From Vulcanimicrobiota bacterium (GTDB lineage: Bacteria; Vulcanimicrobiota; Vulcanimicrobiia; Vulcanimicrobiales; Vulcanimicrobiaceae): a stretch of DNA of 5,203 nucleotides. How positions within the stretch are numbered: the stretch's first letter is position 1; every line of letters starts with the position of its first letter. Shown piece by piece: positions 1 to 5,203 of the stretch. The stretch lies in the NCBI GenBank assembly GCA_030038335.1, contig JASHPC010000025.1:1-5203 (forward strand), given 5' to 3'. A program made the position numbers and the translations under genes. Under the pieces are notes generated by a model. It made no database searches. It was not told where the DNA came from and worked only from the letters and a program-made list of their open reading frames with translations.

Positions 1-1018
1 CACCGTCGCGAACGACGAGTTCGTCGACGCGCGCCGAACCTCGCGCGTACGCAAGCGCGTCGGAAAGATGCAAGCGCGCCAAGACGCGCTCCGCACGTGC
101 GTTGCCGCCGTTATAGGCGACGAGCGCGATCGAGAGCCGTTCGCCTGGGCGAACGTGCGTTGCGGGGTCGACGGTGAGTGACGTTCGCTCGTCGCCGAAG
201 TCGGGTGCGGAACGAACGAGGAGCACCGCGTGCGCGAGCGAGAACGCCGCCGTCTCCTCCGAGGCGACGGTCGCGTTCGCGACGATTTGCGTTCCATGCG
301 GAAGAGGCGTCTCGATACGCGCCCGATACGTCAGCGTGACACTCTCGTTTGGGCAAAGCACCTTCGCGACGACAGGTGCGCGCGTTCGCTCGTACGCGGT
401 TCCGATACTCGAGGAAATGTACGACGTATGTTCCGGCACGGGCGCGACGACGGAGACGCCGTGCGCACTCGACGCGCCGGAGTTATGGACGCGAACCGTA
501 ACCTCTACGTTGGAGCCGGGGACCGCTTCGCCGAGCGCGGCCATCGTTACGCTCGTTAAAGGATTGCTCAAGCGTGGGCGGCTGCGAGCGACGAGTCGTA
601 CGACGTTGGAGCCGATCGGCTGCACTTCCCGCGCAGCGATCGCTGCCTGAAGCCGGATCTCCGTTCCGTTTTCGAGGATTCCCGCTGCTTCGTACGCGAG
701 CTCTATGCGGCGCTCCTCACCGGGCGCGACGTCGCCGACGAGCGCGCCTTCTGAAGAAATCAGCGGCGACGTTCCCGATTCGTCCGGAAGAGCGACGCCA
801 TCGAGACGCGCGCTGCCTGCCGCATACAGCAGGCGATCGGGCTGGCGAAAGCGCACGCGCACGTTCGTCGCTCGCGCACCGCCGTTGTTGCGGAACGTGA
901 AGACGGCGCGAACCGTCGTTCCAGGTTCCAACTCCCGCTCGGGAGAAACCACGAGCGTACGGAGACCCTCCGGTAGCGCCGGCGCGCCCGGCGTGAAAAC
1001 CTCAGACAGGGTGCGCAT
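1..1018 (-). CDS. DUF11/CARDB-like repeat protein, N-terminal part (runs off left edge)
   Basis: The minus strand is open from an ATG at 1018 to the window edge (339 codons, no stop), so the gene is C-terminally incomplete here. The translation has three tandem beta-rich repeats at about residues 19-148, 149-272 and 273 onward. Each carries a 'PG..V.....(N)xG' element: EPGTTVRAVFTFRNNGG (31-47), VPGSNVEVTVRVHNSG (166-181) and RPGERLSIALVAYNGG (290-305). Repeats 1 and 3 also share YAAGSARLDG (65-74) and YARGSARVDE (324-333), the usual DUF11 'G-S-x-x-D/G' turn. Such domains are Ig-like modules typical of surface or structural proteins. No signal peptide or membrane segment is visible at this N-terminus (MRTLSEVFTPGAPALPEG), which is odd for a DUF11 protein. 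No well-spaced ribosome binding site precedes the ATG; an AGGAG-like stretch lies 23 nt upstream. The frame stays open back to a TAA at 1081-1079 without a better start. The coding frame is well supported by the repeats. The cellular role is unknown. Confidence 0.82.
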   Translation of the reverse strand, partial: MRTLSEVFTPGAPALPEGLRTLVVSPERELEPGTTVRAVFTFRNNGGARATNVRVRFRQPDRLLYAAGSARLDGVALPDESGTSPLISSEGALVGDVAPGEERRIELAYEAAGILENGTEIRLQAAIAAREVQPIGSNVVRLVARSRPRLSNPLTSVTMAALGEAVPGSNVEVTVRVHNSGASSAHGVSVVAPVPEHTSYISSSIGTAYERTRAPVVAKVLCPNESVTLTYRARIETPLPHGTQIVANATVASEETAAFSLAHAVLLVRSAPDFGDERTSLTVDPATHVRPGERLSIALVAYNGGNARAERVLARLHLSDALAYARGSARVDELVVRDG

Positions 1019-1057
1019 ACTAGGGCATGGTCGATTCGCTGCTCCTAGGCCGCCACC

Positions 1058-1085
1058 TTGACGAATGTTTTTGCTTTTTTACAAC
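1058..1085 (+). promoter_or_regulatory. Putative sigma70-type promoter for the aminotransferase operon
   Basis: TTGACG (1058-1063) matches the -35 consensus at 5 of 6 bases. It is followed after 16 nt by TACAAC (1080-1085), which matches the -10 consensus at 4 of 6. The spacer is T-rich, unusual in this GC-rich DNA. Transcription would begin near 1092, giving a leader of about 15 nt that starts at the ribosome binding site of the gene at 1107. The match is by eye only. Confidence 0.45.
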
Positions 1086-1091
1086 TGCCTC

Positions 1092-1098
1092 GAAAGGA
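1092..1098 (+). promoter_or_regulatory. Ribosome binding site that fixes the aminotransferase start
   Basis: GAAAGGA lies 8 nt before the ATG at 1107, a near-ideal Shine-Dalgarno position. The in-frame ATG 14 codons upstream, at 1065, has no such site and sits inside the putative promoter, so 1107 is the better start. Confidence 0.7.
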
Positions 1099-1106
1099 CC
1101 AATGCA

Positions 1107-2303
1107 ATGCTCGCCGTCAACGAAGACAGGATCGCCGAAGGCGTCTCTCGGTTAGGTGCCGAGAACGCATTTCAAGTGCTCGCACGCGCTCGCGCGCTCG
1201 AAGCGCAGGGCAAGCGCGTCGTGCACATGGAGATCGGCGAGCCCGACTTCGACACTCCCGAGCACATCAAACAAGCCGCCATCGACGCGATGCATGCGGG
1301 ACACACGCATTACACTCCGTCTGCCGGCATCGTCGAACTACGTGCCGCCGTTGCAGAGTATGCGAGTCGCTTTCGGCGCATCACGCCCGCATGGACACCT
1401 GAGAACGTCGTCGTCACGCCCGGCGCGAAGCCGGCGATTTGGAACACGCTCTCGGCGCTGCTCGATCCGGGCGACGAGTTCGTCTACTTCGATCCCGCAT
1501 ATCCCGCGTATGCCTCCGCTGCGAGCTATTTGCAGGCGAAGGTTACCGCGATTCCGCTTCTCGAGGAACGGAACTGGCGGATGGATATGGATGAGCTCGA
1601 GCGCCGCGTCTCGGACCGGACGAAGCTACTCGTCATCAACTCGCCTCACAACCCGACGGGCGGTGTTCTCGAACAAGAGGATCTCGAGCGCATCGCCGAT
1701 CTCGCGCAACGCCACGATTTCCTCGTGCTCGCCGACGAAATCTATAGCCGCAACTTCTACTTCGATCGCGAGTACGTCTCGATCGCAGCTCTCCCCGGCA
1801 TGCGCGAGCGCACGATCGTCGTCGACGGCTTTTCTAAAGCGTACGCGATGACGGGATGGCGCCTGGGGTACGCGATCATGCCGGAGGAGCTCGCGAACGT
1901 CGTAACGCTCTTCAACAACAACACCTTCAGCTGCGTCGCGACGTTCGTGCAGTACGCCGGCGTCGCGGCGCTCCAGGGGCCTGACGCACCAGTGAAAGCG
2001 ATGAACGCGACGTTTCGCGAGCGGCGCGACCGCATCGTCGCGGGGCTGAACAAGATCTCAGGACTCTCGTGCACGCTGCCCGAAGGGGCGTTCTATGCGT
2101 TTCCCAACGTCACGAAGATCACGCGCGACGGGCGTGCTCTCGCGAGCTTTCTCCTCAACGAGGCCGGCGTCGCTTGCACGAGCGGTTCGGCGTTCGGAAG
2201 AGCCGGTGACGGATACTTGCGCTTCTCGTATGCGGCCTCGCTCGAAGACATAGATTGGGCGCTCTCTGTGATCGCGCAGGCGCTTCCAGGGTTCAAAGGA
2301 TAA
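1107..2303 (+). CDS. Class I PLP-dependent aminotransferase (aspartate aminotransferase-like)
   Basis: This is a cytoplasmic pyridoxal-phosphate enzyme of 398 residues, the usual length for the family, which moves an amino group between an amino acid and a 2-oxo acid. All core fold-type I landmarks are present: IGEPDFDTP (43-51), HYTPSAG (68-74), SPHNPTGG with the cofactor-contacting Asn182, ADEIY with Asp210 and Tyr213, the cofactor-binding Lys244 in GFSKAYAMTGWRLGY, and Arg372 in YLRFSYA, which binds the substrate alpha-carboxylate. The order and spacing resemble the class I-gamma group that includes Thermus AspB. Lys108 in TPGAKPA sits where Thermus AspB has a lysine implicated in binding the acidic side chain, which would favour aspartate. 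This last point is from memory, and alanine, aromatic or other substrates are not excluded. The start at 1107 is chosen over an in-frame ATG at 1065 because of the ribosome binding site and because MFLLFYNCLERTNA is unlike family N-termini. A small exported protein follows after 11 nt and is probably cotranscribed. Confidence 0.93.
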   Translation: MLAVNEDRIAEGVSRLGAENAFQVLARARALEAQGKRVVHMEIGEPDFDTPEHIKQAAIDAMHAGHTHYTPSAGIVELRAAVAEYASRFRRITPAWTPENVVVTPGAKPAIWNTLSALLDPGDEFVYFDPAYPAYASAASYLQAKVTAIPLLEERNWRMDMDELERRVSDRTKLLVINSPHNPTGGVLEQEDLERIADLAQRHDFLVLADEIYSRNFYFDREYVSIAALPGMRERTIVVDGFSKAYAMTGWRLGYAIMPEELANVVTLFNNNTFSCVATFVQYAGVAALQGPDAPVKAMNATFRERRDRIVAGLNKISGLSCTLPEGAFYAFPNVTKITRDGRALASFLLNEAGVACTSGSAFGRAGDGYLRFSYAASLEDIDWALSVIAQALPGFKG

Positions 2304-2314
2304 GAGAAACGACG

Positions 2315-2731
2315 ATGCGACTACTTCTCGCGCTCTGCTTCATCGTCCCGAGCTTCGGCGCGGCGGCGCTCGCCGCCACGCCCGCTTCACCCACGCCCGC
2401 ACCCGTTGCGGGGCCGACGGCTCCGAGCGATGCCGTCGTCGAGGGGTGGGCGCGTTCGTGGCTGCGCGGCATGCAAACCGGAAACATCGACCGCTCGCAA
2501 CTCGACGACCAAATGAACGCAGCGCTCACGCCGGACACGGTCAAAAGCATTCAGCCACAGCTCGACGCGCTCGGCGAGCCGATCGCCGTAACGCAGGTGA
2601 ACAAGGTGACGCAGGGCGGTTACACGGCGTACATTTTTCGGCTGCGATTCGACAACGGAAACTGGACCGAGTACCTGACGCTGGATTCGAACTACAAGGT
2701 CGCGGGCTTACGCTTCACGCCGGGACCGTAG
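2315..2731 (+). CDS. Small exported protein with DUF3887-like (NTF2-like) domain
   Basis: This is a 138-residue protein with a clear Sec signal peptide. A short basic start (MR) is followed by a hydrophobic core (LLLALCFIVPSFGAAALA), with cleavage likely after Ala20 or Ala21. A Pro/Ala/Thr-rich linker follows (about 22-38), then a compact domain (about 39-136). The domain starts with helices (WARSWLRGMQTGNIDR, then LDDQMNAALTPDTVKSIQPQL) and ends in strands finishing with LDSNYKVAGLRFTP. That layout, especially the final 'D...KVAGL.F.P', recalls the DUF3887 / NTF2-like domains found alone or fused to secreted hydrolases. No catalytic motif is visible and no enzyme domain is attached, so it may bind a small ligand or partner outside the membrane; this is inference. 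There is no lipobox: Cys8 lies within the hydrophobic core, so a lipoprotein is unlikely. The ATG at 2315 is chosen because the signal peptide begins there; an in-frame ATG at 2255 lies inside the aminotransferase gene. An AAGAGA stretch 7 nt upstream could serve as ribosome binding site. Confidence 0.82.
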   Translation: MRLLLALCFIVPSFGAAALAATPASPTPAPVAGPTAPSDAVVEGWARSWLRGMQTGNIDRSQLDDQMNAALTPDTVKSIQPQLDALGEPIAVTQVNKVTQGGYTAYIFRLRFDNGNWTEYLTLDSNYKVAGLRFTPGP

Positions 2732-2738
2732 AGCGCTT

Positions 2739-3734
2739 CTAGACCAGACGCATCGCGCGCTTGACGTCGCGTAGGACGTCCGACGCGACGGCTCGCGCGC
2801 GCGCCGTTCCTTCTTCGATGACGCGCGTCACGGCGCCGCGGTCGGCGCGGTAGGCCGCAAGCCGATCGCGGACGGGGCGCAGATACGCGTTGAGCGCCTC
2901 GGCCAAATCGCCTTTGTCCTGCACGCACCCGAGCTCACCCGAGCGGCATGCTGCGGCGACAGCGTCGACGCGGAACGGATTTGCAAACTTCCAGAGCGCG
3001 AAAAGTGCGCAGATCTGCGGACGCCCCGGATCGCCGCGCCGAATCTTCAACGGATCCGTAATCATCGCGCGCACTTTCTTCGTCGTCGTCTCCTCGTCGT
3101 CGGCGATATAGATTGCATTGTCGTAAGACTTGCTCATCTTGCGTCCGTCGATGCCGAGAACTTCGGGAAACTCGGAGAGCGTCGGCTGCGGCTCGGTAAG
3201 AACGTCCCTCCCGTCGCCGTAGAGATAGTTGAAGCGTCGAACGACCTCGCGCCCGAACTCGAGATGCGCCACCTGATCGCGTCCCACGGGAACGCGCTCG
3301 CCGCGCATCGCTGCGATGTCACAGAGCTGCAGCAGCGGATAGCCGAGGAATCCGTACGTCGCGACCTCGTTGCCGAGCGCTTCGATCTGCCCCTTATAGG
3401 TCGGCACGCGCTCGAGCCACGAAACCGGAACGATCATCGACAGCAGTGTCTGAAGCTCTGCAATCTCAGGGACACCGGATTGAAGATATATCGTCGATCG
3501 CTCGGGGTCGACGCCGGCGGCGAGCCAGACTGCGACCATCTCCTCGCGCGCATCGCGAATCGCCTGCGGATCCGAAAACCCCGTCGTGTACGCATGAAGG
3601 TCGGCGATCTCGAAAAACGCGTCCGCACTCTCGCAGTACGCCGCCCATTGCGTCAAGACGCCGACGAGATGTCCGACGTGAAGATTTCCGGTGGGCCGCA
3701 TTCCGGACATGACGCGCGGTCGTCTTTCGCTCAT
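2739..3734 (-). CDS. trpS: Tryptophan--tRNA ligase
   Basis: TrpS activates tryptophan with ATP and attaches it to tRNA-Trp in the cytoplasm. The 331-residue length is normal for bacterial TrpRS. The class I signatures are present: SGMRPTGNLHVGHLVG (10-25), holding the HIGH-type motif HVGH at 19-22, and GRKMSKS (197-203). Between them are the family-typical stretches FFEIADLHAYTT (40-51), YPLLQLCDI (132-140) and VPVGRDQVAHLEF (148-160). The C-terminal half is the helical anticodon-binding region. The ATG at 3734 overlaps the thiD stop as ATGA, and GAAGAG upstream is a reasonable ribosome binding site. The frame remains open far upstream, but that stretch is an Arg-rich shadow of thiD and is not part of the protein. 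It is the last gene of the right-hand operon and converges on the small exported-protein gene with 7 nt between stops. TyrRS is excluded by the overall motif pattern. Confidence 0.97.
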   Translation of the reverse strand: MSERRPRVMSGMRPTGNLHVGHLVGVLTQWAAYCESADAFFEIADLHAYTTGFSDPQAIRDAREEMVAVWLAAGVDPERSTIYLQSGVPEIAELQTLLSMIVPVSWLERVPTYKGQIEALGNEVATYGFLGYPLLQLCDIAAMRGERVPVGRDQVAHLEFGREVVRRFNYLYGDGRDVLTEPQPTLSEFPEVLGIDGRKMSKSYDNAIYIADDEETTTKKVRAMITDPLKIRRGDPGRPQICALFALWKFANPFRVDAVAAACRSGELGCVQDKGDLAEALNAYLRPVRDRLAAYRADRGAVTRVIEEGTARARAVASDVLRDVKRAMRLV

Positions 3735-4492
3735 CGCACCGTCTCTTCGCGCAGCAAGGCTTCCATCTTTGCATGCACGTACGCGCGCGCGTCGACGACC
3801 GCGTCGCGCAGCGACTCGCCTTTTGCGAGCCCGCATGCGATCGCCATCGCGAGCGTGCAGCCTGTGCCGCGTGCACGGACCGGAAGGTGCGTGTGCGCGA
3901 ACATTTCGACGTCGCCCTCGGTCGCGAGCGCGTCGACGGGGTCGCCGCTTAGGTGACCGCCTTTTACGAGCACCGCACGCGGGCCACGCGCCTGCAATGC
4001 GAGCGCCGCGCGTGCCGACTCCTCGCTCGTTCGAATGGATTCTCCCAGCAGCGCCTCGGCCTCCGGCACGTTCGGCGTGAGTACGACGTTGTGCATCGCG
4101 GCGAGCCGATCTCGCAGGACGGCCCACGCGCGATCGTCAAGAAGCGCTCCTCCGGAGCTTGCGTAGCGCACGGGATCGACGACGGCGACGACTCCTACGG
4201 AAGCGAGATACACAGCGACAACGTCCGTGTTTTCTGCGGAACCCAACGCGCCAATCCGAACCGCACGAAGTTCGCTTCGCGCAATCGACGCGAGCTGCGC
4301 CGCGAGATTCTCGGGCGGCAGCACGTGCAGTGCGTGAACGCCGCTGTCGTCCTGCGCGCTGACGGCTGCGATCGCGGTGAAAACCCGCACGCCGAGCCCC
4401 GTTCCGACGATGACGTCGCGTCCGACGCCGGCGACGTTCTGCGGATGCGTCGTGCCGATCGAGAGAACGGCCGGTCCGGTTACGCGTTCCAT
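3731..4492 (-). CDS. thiD: Hydroxymethylpyrimidine (phosphate) kinase, variant N-terminus
   Basis: ThiD is a ribokinase-fold enzyme that phosphorylates HMP and HMP-phosphate to HMP-diphosphate, the pyrimidine partner used by ThiE. Its 253 residues are close to the usual 255-270. Conserved parts are SAQDDSGV (45-52; the Gln47 position contacts the pyrimidine in known ThiD), VVDPVRYASSGGALL (104-118), LTPNVPEAEALLG (138-150), LVKGGHLSG (175-183) and ARGTGCTLAMAIA (207-219), with the anion hole and Cys212. The N-terminal signature, normally like 'GSDSSGGAGIQAD', is replaced by GTTHPQNVAGVGRDVIVG (13-30), so the Asp and the SGGAG run are gone. The HGTGCT His is also an Arg (Arg208). Phosphate-transfer residues are therefore kept while the pyrimidine-side loop is changed. 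It may still make HMP-PP or may act on a related substrate. The gene starts inside the end of thiE (13 nt overlap) and its TGA overlaps the trpS ATG, so expression is probably coupled to both. Confidence 0.85.
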   Translation of the reverse strand: MERVTGPAVLSIGTTHPQNVAGVGRDVIVGTGLGVRVFTAIAAVSAQDDSGVHALHVLPPENLAAQLASIARSELRAVRIGALGSAENTDVVAVYLASVGVVAVVDPVRYASSGGALLDDRAWAVLRDRLAAMHNVVLTPNVPEAEALLGESIRTSEESARAALALQARGPRAVLVKGGHLSGDPVDALATEGDVEMFAHTHLPVRARGTGCTLAMAIACGLAKGESLRDAVVDARAYVHAKMEALLREETVR

Positions 4493-5106
4493 ACATGCAC
4501 GAGTTCAGACGCCGCGCAACCGGGCTGCTCCGCGTTTGCGATCGCGGAGATGACGGCTGCCATCGAAGCACCGGCGCGGCGAACGCCGCCCAGGTTTGCC
4601 GGCGATATGCCGCCGATGGCCGCTACAGGAATCGCAGAGATTGCCACGAGACGCGCAAGTTCGTCGAGGCCGAGCGGCTCGCCGGCATCCTCTTTCGAGT
4701 CCGTCGCGAAGACGGGCCCGACGCCTGCATACTCTGCCCCGGCGCGCCCGGCTTCGCGCAACTCGTCTTCATTTCCGCAGGAAAGCCCGACGATCGCCTC
4801 CGGAAAAGCCTTCCGGATCGGCATCAGATCGTCGAATCCGGAATCGCCCGGTCCCAGATGCACGCCATCGCACGCGTACGCCCCCGCTGCGCGCCAATCG
4901 TCGTTGAGGATCAGCAGCGCACCGAATCGCTGCGTTGCCGCGCGCAACGCCCGCAGCGTCTGTGGAACGATGCCGCGCTTTGCACGGTACTGAACGATGC
5001 GTACGCCGGCCTCGAGCGCGGCGCCGGCGATCTCGAGCGCGTGCGTGGACTCGTTCACAATCGCGTAGATGCCGCGCAGCAGCGACGCGCGCTGCCCGCG
5101 TGTCAC
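4480..5106 (-). CDS. thiE: Thiamine phosphate synthase
   Basis: ThiE condenses HMP-diphosphate with thiazole phosphate to thiamine monophosphate, releasing pyrophosphate, in the cytoplasm. It is a TIM-barrel protein of 208 residues, the usual length. Family motifs run in the expected order: YAIVN (14-18), VQYRAK (38-43; Gln39, Arg41, Lys43), LILNDDW (65-71; Asp69 and Asp70 region for Mg2+), DGVHLGPGD (80-88), VGLSCGNEDEL (106-116), YAGVGPVFATDSK (126-138), IPVAAIGGISPANL (159-172) and AAVISAIAN (183-191). The start is GTG at 5106, and it overlaps the stop of the upstream reading frame as GTGA, the same kind of coupling as at the thiD/trpS junction. This supports GTG over any earlier position; the frame continues open upstream but only as an Arg-rich shadow. 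thiD follows with a 13 nt overlap, making a thiE-thiD pair. No thiazole-making genes are seen in the window. Confidence 0.95.
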   Translation of the reverse strand: MTRGQRASLLRGIYAIVNESTHALEIAGAALEAGVRIVQYRAKRGIVPQTLRALRAATQRFGALLILNDDWRAAGAYACDGVHLGPGDSGFDDLMPIRKAFPEAIVGLSCGNEDELREAGRAGAEYAGVGPVFATDSKEDAGEPLGLDELARLVAISAIPVAAIGGISPANLGGVRRAGASMAAVISAIANAEQPGCAASELVHVWNA

Positions 5107-5203
5107 GGCTTCAACAGGTGGTCGCCGAGATCGAGAAGCTCGCGTTCGTTCGAAAAATGAAACTCGATGCGCCCTCCACTTCCTGAACGCACGACGACGA
5201 CGC
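5103..5203 (-). CDS. C-terminal tail of a ParB/Spo0J-like protein (partial)
   Basis: A minus-strand frame enters from the right edge and ends at a TGA at 5105-5103, giving the last 32 residues of an upstream gene. The tail contains RSGSGGRIEFHFSNERELL followed by a short helix and the end KP. This resembles the C-terminal dimerisation domain of ParB/Spo0J proteins, which typically end in a pattern like 'GKIEIEFFSNEDLDRILELL' (family pattern recalled, not searched). ParB binds centromere-like parS sites and acts in chromosome segregation. The match is short: the query has about one extra residue and an unusual LGDH in the helix, so another DNA-related protein, such as the C-terminal end of DnaE, is not ruled out. 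The frame is chosen over the two other open minus-strand frames because it looks like folded protein and its stop overlaps the thiE GTG as GTGA. It would head the thiE-thiD-trpS operon. Confidence 0.55.
   Translation of the reverse strand, partial: VVVVRSGSGGRIEFHFSNERELLDLGDHLLKP

Noticed and set aside
174..650. 158-codon plus-strand open frame, with others nearby up to 1061
   Set aside because: The minus strand here encodes a repeat protein with internal sequence similarity, and the plus frames show no domain pattern.
1067..1080. T-rich tract as a Rho-independent terminator
   Set aside because: No stable GC-rich hairpin precedes it, and no plus-strand gene ends upstream of it.
1065..1106. 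Earlier ATG start for the aminotransferase
   Set aside because: It has no ribosome binding site and lies within the likely promoter; the ATG at 1107 has AAAGGA at ideal distance.
1156..1851. 231-codon plus-strand open frame inside the aminotransferase
   Set aside because: It is an Arg/Ser-rich alternate frame of the well-supported aminotransferase gene.
3735..4127. N-terminal extension of the trpS frame
   Set aside because: It overlaps thiD, reads as low-complexity Arg/Ala sequence, and TrpRS begins normally at MSERRPRVMSGMRPTG with an ATGA overlap.
3953..4993. 346-codon plus-strand open frame
   Set aside because: It lies opposite thiD and thiE, is rich in Arg, Ala and Ser, and has no recognisable domain. 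It is a GC-driven shadow of two well-supported genes.
5103..5203. TPP riboswitch upstream of thiE
   Set aside because: The sequence before thiE is coding and overlaps its start, and I see no thi-box elements. A riboswitch could only lie beyond the right edge.

Overview
The window is very GC-rich bacterial DNA. It is densely coded on both strands, with no mobile element, RNA gene or CRISPR array. Codons favour G/C at third positions and gene overlaps are short and tight. Together with the gene content, this suggests a high-GC environmental bacterium. A lineage such as Eremiobacterota/Vulcanimicrobiota (WPS-2) is possible, but that is only an impression and not something the window proves.

Layout: (1) Positions 1-1018, minus strand: the N-terminal 339 residues of a repeat protein of the DUF11/CARDB-like beta-sandwich type. 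The frame has no stop in the window because it runs off the left edge. (2) Positions 1019-1106: a divergent intergenic region with a plausible sigma70-type promoter and a good ribosome binding site for the plus-strand genes. (3) Positions 1107-2731, plus strand: a class I (fold type I) PLP aminotransferase, followed 11 nt later by a small exported protein with a DUF3887-like domain. The two probably form an operon. (4) Positions 2739-5203, minus strand: a tightly packed operon read from right to left. It holds the tail of a ParB-like protein, then thiE, thiD and trpS. Each junction is an overlap (GTGA, 13 nt, ATGA), so the genes are probably translationally coupled. The plus-strand and minus-strand operons converge with only 7 nt between stop codons.

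How the genes work together: ThiD phosphorylates the thiamine pyrimidine (HMP to HMP-PP) and ThiE joins HMP-PP to the thiazole phosphate to give thiamine phosphate, so the pair forms the coupling end of thiamine synthesis. TrpS charges tRNA-Trp and appears to be a passenger in the same transcript. The ThiD is unusual because its N-terminal substrate loop has lost the family signature while the rest of the active site is kept. This is the most interesting point in an otherwise mostly housekeeping window. I do not see a clear new multi-gene system.
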